Shown: positions 20,890 to 31,794 of the stretch, piece by piece | Layout of the letters: each line of letters begins with the position of its first letter | Numbering within the stretch: the stretch's first letter is position 1 | Assembly: GCA_963575745.1 (NCBI GenBank) | Contig: CAUYUJ010018616.1 | Location: forward strand, 569,680 to 633,679 | DNA: 64,000 nucleotides | Direction: 5' to 3' | DNA from: Prorocentrum cordatum | Lineage: Eukaryota; Sar; Dinophyceae; Prorocentrales; Prorocentraceae | Notes under the pieces: model-generated | Databases searched by the model: none | Seen by the model: only the letters and a program-made list of their open reading frames with translations | Told to the model about the DNA's origin: nothing | Program-made: the position numbers and the translations under genes

Positions 20890-21054
20890 TAGGTTTTCGG
20901 GCATGTCCCCCTATAGGCGGATTTTGAATGAAAAACGGAGAAGAAATCGCCAAACATAATCACACATAGCCAAACATAGTTTGAAGCAATCGTCCCCAGA
21001 CTATTGTTATACTATTTTCGCATGTTCTGCCTGTGGAGGGACAGGCCCGACTTA
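20890..21054. mobile_element. MITE family F, copy 2
   Basis: The right end GGGACAGGCCCGACTTA is identical to copy 1. The left end TTCGGGCATGTCCCCCTATA has diverged. The interior is AT-rich with CCAAACATA words. Confidence 0.7.
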
Positions 21055-21241
21055 ACCCTGGGCCGCACCGCCGGCGTCAGCTGTTCGGACGTTCTCGTGG
21101 GCTGTCGGTGGCTTTCCAGCCGCGGGCTGCTTTGCGGCAGCTGCGCCCCGCCGACCCACCAGTTTCATTGGTGGTAAGGTCGGTTTCATCCAGCATGCTG
21201 GGGATTTAGAAGGTGAGTTCCGTGATCCCGTTCAGGACCTT

Positions 21242-21426
21242 CCCAGACATGCGACGTCCTGATTTTTTCAGGACGGCGTCCCCAGAAGTCCCGACCCTTT
21301 CCCCGGGACCGGTTTTTCGTCCTGAGTCGTTTTCTGACGGCCCCGAGGCCCGGCGAGGGCCCCCATAGGCCGAAAATAGAGGAAAACTTGCCGTCCTGAT
21401 TTTTTTACGACGCGATCATGTCTGGG
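21242..21426. mobile_element. MITE family B, copy 2 (185 bp)
   Basis: CCCAGACATGCGACGTCCTG to CGCGATCATGTCTGGG, flanked by TT on both sides. Same orientation as copy 1. Confidence 0.8.
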
Positions 21427-21663
21427 TTCGTTTCCCTTAGGGATTCGGGGGGACTTCGCACTTTGCATATCCTGCCCTCGCCCGCAGCGTAGCGCATCCC
21501 CGGGGGATCCTCCAGGACGACCGCCGGAGGCCAGAGCCATGACCTGAAGACCGCGGCGAGGCGACGCGCCGGCGTGCGCCCCGACGGGGGGGCGGCCCTG
21601 CAGGGGTGCGGCGTGCGGGCCGGGGCCCGGTCAGAGCTGGCAAGGTCGGTGCTGTGGTCAATA

Positions 21664-21848
21664 CCCAGACACCCTCGAGTCGTGAAAAAATCACGACGGG
21701 AGGTTTTTCGCTATTTTCGGCCTCTGAGGGCCCTTACCGGGCCTCGGGACCGTCAAAAAACGACTCGGGATGAAAAACCGGTCCCGGGGAATGGGTCTGG
21801 ACCTCTGGGGGTCGCGTCATGAAAAAATCACGACGTCGGGGGTCTGGG
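21664..21848. mobile_element. MITE family B, copy 3 (185 bp, inverted)
   Basis: CCCAGACACCCTCGAGTCGT to CGGGGGTCTGGG, flanked by TA on both sides. Opposite orientation to copy 2 and 240 bp from it. Confidence 0.8.
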
Positions 21849-22089
21849 TAGCAAGTTTCTCTTCCAATGCATCCCATTGTTGTTGGCTTGTAGCAGGTCG
21901 TAACCATTGTTTGGCATCGTTGCCGCCGCCGTCGCTGCTGTCACGACCAGAAAGCCAGGCGAGGGGGAAGTCGGAGGAGAGCCAGTCGAGACAACGGCTG
22001 CCCTCCCCATGGCGTTCACCGTCCCTCCTGGGCCTCCTAGGGCTTGTCGTCGCCACGGCTGGCTCCGCCTCGACGGGCCAAGACAGACC

Positions 22090-22280
22090 CCAAGATGGAC
22101 CCCTCCCTCCCTCCCTCCCCGCCTCCCTCCCCTCCTCCCGCCTCCCTCCCCGCCTCCCTGCCCCCCTCCCCCCCCCTACCCCCCTCCCTCCCCGCCTCCC
22201 TCCCCCCCCTCCCTTCCCCCTCCCTTCCTCCCTCCCTCCCCCCCTCCCTCTCTCCCTCCCTCCCTGCCCCCCTCCCGTCT
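22090..22280. repeat. CCCTCC-type microsatellite
   Basis: Pyrimidine tract of CCCTCC and CCCCCTCC words. Confidence 0.9.
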
Positions 22281-22539
22281 CGCGCCGCCGGCTCCCGAGT
22301 GGGACCGGCACCCCCTGCGCCCCAGAGGGACCGACGGCGATGCCGGAAAGAGGTCAGTCCGGCGGGGACTAACCGAAAGGCAGGTTCATTCGCTGGCGCT
22401 CTCTGGAAAGAGGAGGAAGAGGCAGGGAGGAGGGGGAGGAGGAGGCCGCGCAGGAGGCGCACCGGCAAGGGCGGCCCGGCAGGGGACGGGGAGGGACGAG
22501 GAAGGGAACGGGGGACGGGGGGCGGCGGTGCCCGTCGGC

Positions 22540-22770
22540 GTGGTGGTGGTGGTGGTCAAACTGGTGGTGGTCGTGGTGGTCGTGCTGGTGGTAATCGTCG
22601 TGGTGGTCGTGATGGTGGTGGTCGTGGTGGCTGGGAGGTGTGGTCGGTTTGCTGGTGGTGCTGGAGGTCGTGGTGGTCGTGCTGGTGGTGGTGATTTTGG
22701 TAGTCAGTCAGCTGGTGGCTGTGGTGGCCGTGCGGGCGGCGGTGGTCCTGAGAGTCGGACGGGCTGGTAG
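22540..22770 (+). repeat. GGTGGTCGT-type repeat, RGG-like in translation
   Basis: A degenerate GGT/CGT triplet array. The plus strand reads as Gly/Arg-rich (for example GGGRGGRAGGNRRGGRD), switching frame near 22650 to GGRGGRAGGGDFGSQSAGG. This resembles an RGG box, but the frame break and the absence of any flanking domain make a chance reading of a triplet repeat more likely. Confidence 0.4.
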
Positions 22771-22816
22771 TGGTCGTGCTGGTGGTTGGTCACGTGGTGG
22801 TGATAGTGGTCAGCGC

Positions 22817-24604
22817 CTACCTCCCCAGGGCGCTCAGGATCATCTCAGCATTTCCTTGTTGTAGAATGCGTGAGATGTCCCGCCAGATCCGGCTCAAGAG
22901 CTCGGACCGGTCGGCATCCTCAAGAGAGGCGCCGCAGCTCCGAACGAAGCTTACTGCCTCGTCAGACGGCCGCCCCCCGGTCTCGAAGACCATCGGGACG
23001 AGGTCTAGGCCCTCCCGGGGGGGGTACCGGCCCCGTTTGTCGTCGACCATCTGGGCTGCTGCGAGTCCGTCTCGTTCGGCTCGGGCGCGCCTGCGTGGGG
23101 CGTAGGTGGAGTGTACGCAGGTCACCGCCCAGTCGACAAAGATGGGTCGACCGGTGCTGGGGTCGTGTGTCCGGATGTCCAACTTTGCTTCCTGAAGGAC
23201 CCCGGTGTGGGGATGACGGCGATCCCACGCTGGCACGTGTTGGTCCGTCGGAGCAGCATGACCTGTAATTTCCTTATGCATGGATGCATGTCGGTCCCGG
23301 AGGCGGTCGTGCCGGGCGGTGCGGGATTGGCCCACCTCGCATGACTTGGCATGAAACCCGTGTGGGTCGAGGGGCTCTCCGCACAGCGTGCCGTCTTGTC
23401 GTCGGTGTTGGCAGCGCGAACCAGCGGGGCAGACTGGTGCTCGCAGCCGGCACATGAGGTTCACCTCGAAGTGGTCGTCTGGCTGCAGAGGGTCTCCTGG
23501 TTGTCGAGGTTGGAGAAACGCCCCTGCGCCTACGCCGCCGCACTCCCGGAGTGCCAGCCGGTCGTTTTCAGGGAGCTCCCGCAGCAGTCGTTCTCGGTTT
23601 TTCCCGGAGGCTGCCTTGCTCCACACGCCCTGGAGCTTAGCGTAGGGTTCCTGAAGACTGCGGGCCCAGTCGATGGGCTGTCCAGCTGTCGCCCCCGAGG
23701 CTTGTAGCGCTTGCTCGGCTTGGGCGAGCGCTCGGAGGGTCCGCGGGCACCGCGTCCAGAACCCCTCCAGCGTGCTCACGTCCAGGCACTTTGCCACGTC
23801 GTGGAGGCAGAGCGCCCAGCTCGCGGCGTAGGCTGCTGGTGCGGTCTGGGCAGCGGAGGGAATGGCGCACCCTCCGTCTGCGAGGCGCATGGTGGCCTGC
23901 AGCCTCTGAAGCTCGTCCAAGTGGCTCCCGCGCAGGAGGTGTTCTAGGGCCGAAAACACCACCGCGTCGAGCTGCTCCACCCAGTTGCTCTGCAGATTGG
24001 CTCGCAGGTGGTGGGTGACGCATCCTTGGGCGAAGGTCCGCAGCAAGGTGAGGTAGGCCTCGGCGGAGAGCCCAGCCTCTCGGAGGTCCCGGAATCTCTG
24101 GGTGAAGGCCTGCGCCTGTTGCGCTGCCGCCGCGCCGTCTTCCCCTGCGTGAACCAGAGCCCGGTTCTCCTGTTGGTCGAACCAAGGCGCCGTGTTTCCC
24201 AAACACTTTAGGTGGTCGACTCTGTGTGCACGGACAGCGTCTGGGAGGCCACTTGTTCGGTCCGCTGACCATGCCTGGGTTTTGTTCTCGTTGACCGTCA
24301 GGCCGTGGTTGGTGAGGGCGCCGACAACGAGTTGCTTCGCTCCTGCTGCGTGCTCCAGGGGCGCAAACACCATGATGTCGTCTAGGTAGGAGAACACGTG
24401 GCAGGCGGTGGAGAGGTGCTGGAGGCCCTGGGAGATCTCGTCCAAACAGTCCGCCACTGCAATGGCGAAGAACGCCGGTGAGAGCGGGCAGTCTTGGTCC
24501 ACGCCTGTTGCGGCCGTCACCGGCCGAGCTTCGTTGGCGTCGTCCCAGTAGAGGTGCGTAGTGGCGGTCCCCAGCCAGGAGTGCGCGGCGCGAAGGCAAG
24601 ATCC
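22817..24604 (-). pseudogene. 5'-truncated LINE retrotransposon: RT palm to restriction-like endonuclease
   Basis: The frame is open from the TAG at 24605-24607 to the TAG at 22817-22819 (about 595 codons). In order it shows an approach segment (HLYWDDANEARPVTAATGV), GVDQDCPLSPAFFAI (RT motif B region), YLDD at about 24380 (catalytic motif C), a long helical thumb/connector, a Cys/His cluster (C-x9-C, then H, H and C) at about 23340-23400, RHD, EAKLDIRTHD and FVDWAVT, then K....Y and MVFETGG near the C terminus. The last set matches PDDEXK restriction-like endonucleases of R2/NeSL/CRE-type LINEs. These elements reverse-transcribe RNA at a nicked target. The fingers and RT motif A are missing: sequence upstream is a CCCTCC tract and no in-frame coding resumes. 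The retained half has no stops, so truncation may be fairly recent. Insertion by 5'-truncated reverse transcription would explain it. Confidence 0.8.
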
Positions 24605-24704
24605 CTACTTGCCTCCCTCCTCCCCCCTCCCTCCCCCCCTCCCTCCCTGCCTCCCTCCCCCTCCCTCCCCCCCTCGGGAGGGCCTGCAGGGCGAAGGCAA
24701 GATC
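24590..24704. repeat. 14-bp direct repeat bracketing a CCCTCC tract
   Basis: GCGAAGGCAAGATC occurs at 24590-24603 and 24691-24704. Between them is an 87-bp CCCTCC-rich tract. The left copy lies at the point where the LINE frame stops. Confidence 0.7.
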
Positions 24705-24859
24705 TCACCAGGCCGGGCGTTTAGCCAGAGGTGGTCCGGACCCCACGGCGGTTCCCAGCTTCTCCGCGCCTGCTCGGGCCCTCGTGGACCTCGCGCTGCG
24801 GGGGCGCTCTGGAGGCCATCTGCGCCTCCCTGGGAGGGCAGGGCCGTCCGAGGCCGCTC

Positions 24860-25410
24860 CTGGAGGAGGAGGGGGAGGAGGAGGAGGAGGAGGAGGAGGA
24901 GGAGGAGGAGGAGGAGGAGGAGGAGGAGGAGGAGGAGGAGGAGGAGGAGAGGAGGAGGAGGAGGAGGAGGAGGAGGAGGAGGAGGAGGGAGGAGGCGGAG
25001 GAGGAGGAGGAAGGAGGAGGGGGGGGGGAGCGGGAAGAGGAGGAGGAGGAGGAGGAGGAGAAGGAGGAGAAAGGAGGGAGGAGGAGGAGGAGGAGAAGGG
25101 GGGAGGAGGGAGGAGGAGGAGGAGGAGGAGGAGAGGAGGAGGGAGGAGGAGGAGGAGGGAGGAGGAGGAGAGGAGGAGGAGGAGGGAGGAGGGGAATGAG
25201 GGAGGAGGAGGGGAGGAGGAGGAGGAGGAGGAGGAGGAGGGGGAGGAGGAGGAGGAGGAGGGAAGGGGAGGAGGGAGAAGAGGAGGAGGAAGGAAGGAGA
25301 GGAGGAGGAGGAGAGGAGGAGGAGGAGGAGGAGGAGGAGGAGGAGGAGGAGGAGGAGGAGGAGGAGGAGGAGGAGGAGGAGGAGGAGGAGGAGGAGAGGA
25401 GGAGGAGGTG
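24860..25410. repeat. 550-bp GGA microsatellite
   Basis: The longest GGA array in the window, mostly (GGA)n with GGGA and AGGA variants. All long frames across it are artefacts. Confidence 0.95.
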
Positions 25411-25591
25411 GCAACTCCCGGTCCAGGCCGCCACACTTTTCAAAAAAAAAGAAACCCGAGGTGCCCAGCGAGCCGCGCGGCTCGCGCTGGTCGCCCCAGG
25501 AAGAAAAAGCCGGGGCACCTCGGCAGACAAGGCCGTGACGCGCGAAGCGCGACCGCCTTCGCGCCCCCTGGGGGGCGGCCCAGACGAAGGG

Positions 25592-25740
25592 CCCGGACTA
25601 CAAGGGCCACCCCCGGACCACAAGGGCGCCTCCCCCGGACTACACGGGCCCCCCCCCCGGGGACTACAGGCCCCCCCCTCCGGGACTACCTACAAGGCCC
25701 CCCCCCCCCGAACTACAGAGGTCCCCCCCGCCGGACTATG
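25592..25740. repeat. ~22-bp minisatellite, CCCGGACTACAAGGGCC
   Basis: Seven or eight units of CCGGACTACAAGGGCCCCCC with varying C runs. It reads as a Gly-Pro-rich frame only by composition. Confidence 0.8.
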
Positions 25741-25744
25741 GTCA

Positions 25745-26210
25745 CCCCATCACTATTGAGGCACTTAGAGTAGAAGGGAGGATTGACGAGTCGGCTCACG
25801 TGGCTGGCTTTCCCGAGGTCTCCCAGCGCCAGAAGCGCCCAAGGTGTCCAGGAACGCGCCCCGGGTGGCGGGGCTGAAGGGAGCTGCATGCGTCACGCAG
25901 CAGATGTCGTACCCCTTTCTCTTTTACCAATCCGCATTCTTGCCCGAATCGAGATCCATCAACATCAAATCGGGGAACTGGATCGCATTGGCATGTGCAT
26001 CGGATCGGGCCGCATCCTGACGGGGTCGGGCTCGGATCGGATTGGTCGCATCAAACTACGCAACAACGGCATGCAACATCTGGGCCACTTCGGACCGTCG
26101 GAAAAACAGGCATAGGGCTGTAGAACCCCCCCCCCAAGACTTGGGCACAAACTATCTAGTCGGCGACCTTATTGACGGACTGGGGTCCCACGAATAATGG
26201 AAAGTAGAAA
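25745..26210. other. no supported gene
   Basis: Mixed sequence. The GATCGGATC-type words at 25975-26050 are repetitive but degenerate. Confidence 0.4.
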
Positions 26211-26214
26211 TTTA

Positions 26215-26853
26215 TCCACGACACCCGCCGCACAACAACAACGACGACTACGACAATGATTACGACTACGTCCACGGTGCGGATACGGCTACGTCCACGA
26301 CGACGACTACGAGTAGTTAGCGACCACGACTACTATTACGACTCACATTGCGACTACAATTACGACTACGAATGCGACTACGGTTACGACTACAGCCACG
26401 ACTACAATCACTACAACAACCACTGATTCTTATTGCAATCGTCATGGAACATTTGCTCACACCTCCTCTCGCGCGTAGGGAAACCCAGAATCTATTATTC
26501 GGTGGAACAGATAACCCAACATTATCCAGCCCGCCCACTAGTAGAGAAACAAAAACCCGACGCGACGGCGACGACGACGACGACGTCGATGACGACGATG
26601 ACTACGATTACGACTACGACTACGACTGCGATTGCGACTACAAGCACCACCGCGAGGACAATCACGGTTACACTCACGATTACAGCCACGACTGCAATCA
26701 CGACTACAACCAGAAGCACGGACCCCTATTGAAATTTAATTTAAATTAGATTATGCTCACGAACCCTGTCGCGTGTAGGGTCGCCCACATTGGAGTATTC
26801 TCCGGGAAAGAAAACCCCAACACTTGCCAGCCCGCCCAATCATAGAGGAAACA
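26215..26853. repeat. ACGACTAC array with a ~300-bp higher-order repeat
   Basis: Degenerate CGACTACGATTACGACTACG sequence is interrupted by a block of about 95 bp seen twice: 26454-26552 and 26755-26853, both with TGCTCAC...TCGCGNGTAGGG...CCCAACA...CCAGCCCGCCCA...AGAG-AAAC followed by a GAC-rich run. The offset is 301 bp. Confidence 0.65.
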
Positions 26854-27280
26854 ATCTCCGCCGAGACGACGACGAAGACGACGACGTGGAGGTGCGAGTT
26901 CATCCCCCGACGAGAGCAACATGGGGGTGTCCAACTGAAGACCTCCTGAGGAGATCGGAATCGAATCGGATCGGACGGCTCGGAATCGATGCCGAATCGG
27001 ACCGATTCTCGATCCTCGGGCCTCGAGCCGTCTCCTCCATCCCTCTTGATCTCGATCCTCGATCCTCGATCTGTCTCTTCGGTCCCAGAGCTTCGCGGGC
27101 CGCCGAAATGTCTCTCCGGCGAGAACTGAAGAGGAGCAGGGGGAGGACCGGCGAGGGGGGGAGGGGAAGGAAGAGGAGACGGGGCTGGAGAGTCAGGAGG
27201 ATGAACAAGAGGATGTTCCAGTGAGCAGGAGGACGTAAGACGAAGCCAGGATAGGCACAAACTCGAATGAGGATGCGCCA

Positions 27281-27380
27281 GGGATCTTTGAGAGCCAGCG
27301 GGTCTAGAGGCCGTATCGGGCACCGCGCCCGTCCCAGAACGCTTCAAAACGCCCTGCGAGCACTCCAGAACGCTCTGGAG
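27281..27380. repeat. dispersed repeat family P, copy 2
   Basis: Colinear with 18222-18321 over 100 bp and ending with the same AGAACGCTCTGGAGC. Confidence 0.6.
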
Positions 27381-27426
27381 CTGTGTGTGGCCATCTTGAA
27401 GCCTCCGGGGGCGCCCCAGAAGGGGG

Positions 27427-27500
27427 CGTCCAAGAGGCGGGGTGCGCAGCATGGCCCAAGGCATATGCACTGCCCAAGGGGGGGGGCCAGGGGACGCACT
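27427..27500. repeat. dispersed repeat family Q, copy 2
   Basis: GGCGTCCAAGAGGCGGGG, GCATGGCCCAAGGCATATGC and GGGGGGGCCAGGGGACGCAC match 15092-15163 in order. Confidence 0.5.
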
Positions 27501-27859
27501 TGAGAACTAGCAGGGGCCATGGGGAGACGGCATCGCCTCGTCACCTCGCCACGGGGAGACAGCTGCAGGGCAGGACGAGGGGCCCTGTGCAGGAAGGCCC
27601 GAGCTGGCCTCCAGCAGCCGCTCCGAGCGGTCCTGGTCAAGCGCTGCCGTCGCGCGCTCCAGCACCTGGGCTACGAGGGGGGACAGAGGAGGGGGCCTCC
27701 TCCTTACCCTCGCCCTCCTCCTCCTCTGGCGGCGGCCGCGTCTTCGCCCGCGCCGCCCAGAGCTCTGCAGTCGGGAGCCGGCGCACTCCCTCGCCGTCCC
27801 TCAAACGGGATGGCTCCCCCGGGAACAACGCGCAGACGGGGTCGCCTCCTCCTCGGCCT

Positions 27860-27937
27860 CGTCGGCCTCCTCCTCCTCCTCCTCCTCCTCCTCCTCCTCC
27901 TCCTCCTCCTCCTCCTCCTCCTCCTCCTCCTCCTCCT
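27860..27937. repeat. TCC microsatellite
   Basis: Nearly pure (CTC)n. Confidence 0.95.
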
Positions 27938-27954
27938 AGTCTTCCTCCTGTCCA

Positions 27955-28140
27955 AGATGGGGCTGGATGGCCCACCCTCTCTTGTGCCTCCCAGCAGCGC
28001 TCTGTGGGATCGTGTCGTCTGGACAGGGTGGGGGGATGAGACTGGTGTCGACCTTGTGCAAAGCCGCGCTCTTTTCGGGTTGAGCTCCCGCGAGGAAGTC
28101 AAGACGCTGAAAGGCTCGTTCGCGGGAGCGTCCTGTGCCG
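27955..28140. repeat. dispersed repeat family R, copy 2
   Basis: See 11765-11975. ACTGGTGTCGACCTTGTGCA and GGGTTGAGCTCCCGCGAGGA correspond to the first copy. Confidence 0.45.
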
Positions 28141-28339
28141 CTCCCCCCCGAGTACCTCGCCCGACTCGCTTGGAATATGTTTGGATGCATGCTTCATGCG
28201 GCTGCGCCGTAATAGCCGTTGCCGTGCTCGCCCTTCTCATGCGAGGAGAGCGTAGCCATCCAGCTGTAGGCAACATCCCCCTGGGGTTGGGCGCCCTGTC
28301 GCCTACGTGCAGCGGGTTGAAGAAGTACTCATCCTCCAA

Positions 28340-28540
28340 CTCCTCCTCCTCCTCCTCCTCCTCCTCCTCCTCCGCCTCCTCCGCCTCGTCGTCGTCGTCC
28401 TCCTCCTCCTCGCCATCGTCCTCGTCCTGCTGCTGCGTACGCTCGTGCGGCGCTTCCCAATCGCCGCGCGACGCGGCCGCCTCAACGCGGCCCCTCCACC
28501 AACGACGGGCCGCCGGGTACGTGTTGGCAAGAGGGGGAGG
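28340..28540. other. TCC microsatellite then GC-rich sequence, no gene
   Basis: (CTC)n with GTC triplets at 28340-28420, then unassigned sequence. Confidence 0.5.
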
Positions 28541-28544
28541 AGTA

Positions 28545-29265
28545 GGAGATGGAGGAAGAGGAGGAGGAGGAGGAGGAGGCGGAAGAGGAGGAGAAAGGAG
28601 GAGGTGGAGAGAAGGAGGAGGAGGAGGAGGAGGAGGAGGAGGAGGAGGAGGAGGAGGAGGAGGAGGGGGAGGGGGAGAGCGGCGAGCTAGGTGCGCTCGC
28701 GTCATATCTGACGTCCTACCCCTCCCTCCAATCCCATACATGGCGTCGTAGATCTCTTCTCCATTCGCACAATCGGATGTCGTAGCATGGCATAGCATTA
28801 CATGGCATAGCATGGTGTTGAAGATCAACGCGTAGCATTATTTAGCATAGCGTGACGGCGCCCCAAAATGGGGGTCTACTGCGGCCCCCCCAAACCAACG
28901 AATCGACACCGAAAGTAGAATCACTTCCGATGTTTTTTTTCGGGAGGCCATTTTCTAGATTTTGGAGCATACTTGGAAGGACCGAAAACCATGCCGTGGC
29001 ATGGCGCTGGAAGTAATGACGCCAACGCTGCAGCGGGAGCACGATTCGGGACAAGCAAAAGCGCGGAAATGAGGCCAGCGCTGCAGCGGGAGCACGATTC
29101 GGGACGAGGCCAGCGCTTCGGGAGCAAAATCTTGAACAAAAAAAGCCCAACCGAAAACCCAACTCCCGAGAATCCTGTGTATAAAGCAAATACGCGGAGG
29201 GGGGCTGGACATCTTCCAGACGTCATTAGGGGAGAGAGGACAGTAATACTCATATTGTGTAGTTG
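28545..29265. repeat. composite repeat family O, copy 3
   Basis: Purine tract with (GGA)n to 28673; AGCTAGGTGCGCTCGCGTCA block at 28685 with GACGTCCTACCCCTCCCTCC; CATAGCATGGCAT words; GCTGCAGCGGGAGCACGATT units twice at 29029-29098; AATCCTGTGTATAAAGCAAA and TACGCGGAGG at 29170; terminus ATACTCATATTGTGTAGTTG. Confidence 0.7.
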
Positions 29266-30284
29266 TCGAGGGAGAGCCTGGGCGAGAGGCAGGGCGGGCG
29301 ACCTGGCCGCACAGTCCCTCTCCTGCGGGTAACTAACGCTCGACAGACGTCTGGACTCTGGCACCGGGCCAGAAACAAGGCCGAAACCGAAGCCACGACG
29401 ACGACGACGACGACGCCGACGACCCCAACGACGACCCCGCCCCCCGAGAGGGAACGAAAACGGGGGGGGGACTGGCTCAGAGGGGGAAACATCAACTCGG
29501 AATCCGCGCAACCCTCCGAAAGATTCTGTTTATGCAGTCAGCCAGCCTCCCGATCCCAAGAGGAGGGGGAAGGAGGAGGGTGAGGAGGGAGGGAAGGGGA
29601 GCGGGAGGAGGTGGAGCTTCGAGACAGGGAGAGAAAGAGGGGGAGGAGGAGGACCGATCCCCAAACCACGCCCTGTGACCGCATTGGAGCTTACGCTGGT
29701 GCAGCGGTATCAGGCGACAGCGGTGGCGACGGAGGCAGTAGCGGCCACGGCGGCGGCGGCGGCGGCGGTCGGCGGCGATCCTCGACCCACGATCGCTCGA
29801 TCGGCTGGGCGGCGAGCGCCAGCGCGGCCGAGCGGGGCGGTGGCGCGCTCACCGCTCCTCGGTCATTCGATCAGCCGCGCGGCGGCGACGGCGGCGGGCA
29901 CCGATGCTGAATCAAAACTCCCGGGAACCGCATCCTGATTCGCCACCGATGGATCGATCTCCAAACATCCTCCGAGATGATATTGCCCCATCCGCGGCCC
30001 CAGAACTCCCGGCCCGACCCCTTCCCCGTGGGGAGTTTTCCGTCACCGATGCCGAAACAAACCGTGTCGTTGGAGATCTGGGGTCTCTTTCTCGATCGGC
30101 GGTCGGTCGTCGACCCGATCGATCGCTCGGCGGCGGCAGCGGCAGGCGCCGGCCAAAAAGAGGAACAACCGCAGAAATCGCGACGGAAGCCCAAAAAGAT
30201 GAACAATCGCGCTTCGCTGCATTCGTCGGGAGCCCGGAGCCAGGCCGAAACGCCCGTTGCAAACAAAGTGCGACGCCGTTGAGT
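29266..30284. other. no supported gene
   Basis: ACGACG-type triplets at 29395-29440, GC-rich unassigned sequence, and CGGTCGGTCGTCGACCCGAT at 30103, which recurs at 30637. Confidence 0.4.
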
Positions 30285-30454
30285 CCCAAACCCACGACGT
30301 CACGATCTTTTTTCACGACTCGGCCCCTCCCCGGGACCGGCTTTCCATCCTGCGTCGTTTCTCGACGGTCCCGAGGCCCAGCGAGGGCCCCCGGAGGCCG
30401 AAAATAACCTCAAGACTCCCGTCGTGCCTTTGTCACGACGCGATGGGGTCGGGG
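30285..30454. mobile_element. MITE family B, degenerate copy
   Basis: Keeps CACGACGTCACGATC, CCCCGGGACCGG, ACGGTCCCGAGG, CGAAAATAA and CTCCCGTCGTG in the family order. The ends are eroded. Confidence 0.55.
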
Positions 30455-30462
30455 AGCTCAGG

Positions 30463-30617
30463 TAGGGGGCCACATGCGAACCCTACCCCTACCCCCCACG
30501 ATTTCTGAGGGGGAGGGTGGGGTTCACTTCGCTCGGGAGCTCCCGAACGAAGTGAACCCCACCCCCCCCCCTCAGAAATCGTGGGGGGTAGGGGTAGGGT
30601 TCGCATGTGGCCCCCTA
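30463..30617. mobile_element. hairpin MITE family J (155 bp)
   Basis: TAGGGGGCCACATGCGAACC at the left and GGTTCGCATGTGGCCCCCTA at the right are the tips of two arms of about 75 bp that pair almost perfectly, with only a G-run length difference and a very short loop. TA lies at both tips. No coding potential. Confidence 0.85.
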
Positions 30618-30714
30618 TCAGGGTCGATGGATCGATCGTCGGTCGGTCGTCGATCCGATGGATCGCTCGGCCGGCGGCGGCAGAGCGCTGCTGGCGGAGG
30701 GCAGCGCACCACAG

Positions 30715-30898
30715 AGGGGCCCAGGGACACACACATCAATGAGCACAGATCCCAGGACTCTCCAGAACTATTCTTCGTGTCTTCTCGATGCTCGTCTTCC
30801 CCCCCCCCACACACACTTCCCATATATATATATATGTATATATGTTTCCTTGATGATCGTGGGTGCCGACGGCTCTCTGTGTCCGTGTGCTTCCCCTC
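30715..30898. mobile_element. MITE family G, copy 3, with duplicated end
   Basis: AGGGGCCCAGGGACACACAC starts it and TGTCCGTGTGCTTCCCCTCC ends it. Its last ~58 bp (CCTTGATGATCGTGGGTGCC onward, from 30847) are repeated at 30939-31001 after a (TA)n run at 30912-30938. Confidence 0.65.
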
Positions 30899-30907
30899 CC
30901 GGGCACT

Positions 30908-30939
<32 letters not shown>

Positions 30940-31142
30940 CCTTGATGATCGTGGGTGCCGACGGCTCTTCGTGTCCGTGTGCTTCCCCTCCCCGGGCACC
31001 AGCGCGGCCCAGTCCTGCGGCGTCGGCCTGCCCTGGAGTCCGGGGGCGCTGGGCGAGGCCCAGAGCAGCAGGGCGCCCTGCGGGGGGGCCCCCCCCGGGC
31101 GGGGGGCGAGGCCACGGCTCGAGGGGGAGAAGGTAACCTAAC

Positions 31143-31580
31143 CTCCTCCTCCTCCTCCTCCTCCTCCTCTCTCCTCCCCCTCTCCCTTCTCCTCCTCTCC
31201 TCCCTCCTCCTCCTCCTCCTCCTCCAGTTCTCCTCCTCCAGCGCCTCCTCCTCCTTCTTCTCCTTCTCTCCTCTCCTCCTCCTCCTCTCTTCCTCTCTCC
31301 TCTCCTCTCCTCTCCTCCTTCTCTCTCCTTCCTCCTCCTCTCTCTCCTCTCCTCCTCCTCCCCTCCTCTCCTCCAGCTCCTCCTCCGGCACCTCCCTCAG
31401 CTCCTCCTCCTCCTCCTCCAGCTCCTCCTCCTCTCCTCCTCCTCCTGCTCCTCCTCCTCATCATCCTCCAGCTCCTCCTCCTCCTCCTCCTCCTCCTCCT
31501 CCTTCTTCTCCTCCGCCTCATCATCTCTCCTCCTTCTCATCATCTCATCCTCATCCTACGAATCCTCCTCTTCATCCTCA
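31143..31580. repeat. TCC microsatellite
   Basis: (CTC)n with CTCTCC and CAGCTCC interruptions. Confidence 0.95.
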
Positions 31581-31624
31581 GCTTCGTCATAATCCCAAGC
31601 ATCCCCCCTCCTCATCCTCATCCC

Positions 31625-31633
31625 CATCATCAG

Positions 31634-31702
<69 letters not shown>

Positions 31703-31758
31703 AATCATCATCATCAGCATCATCAGCAGCATCATGATCATCATCATCATCATCATCC

Positions 31759-31794
<36 letters not shown>

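Noticed and set aside
22044-22770. RGG-box protein gene
   Set aside because: The Gly/Arg pattern comes from a GGT/CGT triplet array, breaks frame in the middle and has no flanking RNA-binding domain. Kept only as a repeat.
24605-25773. Glu-, Gly- and Arg-rich frames of 210-342 codons
   Set aside because: Pure GGA repeat readings. All three frames of each strand remain open and there is no domain at either end.
28245-28275. Possible spliced-leader-like sequence (GCGTAGCCATCC)
   Set aside because: Only the first eight or so bases resemble the dinoflagellate spliced leader. The diagnostic TTTTGGCTCAAG part and a following donor GT are absent.
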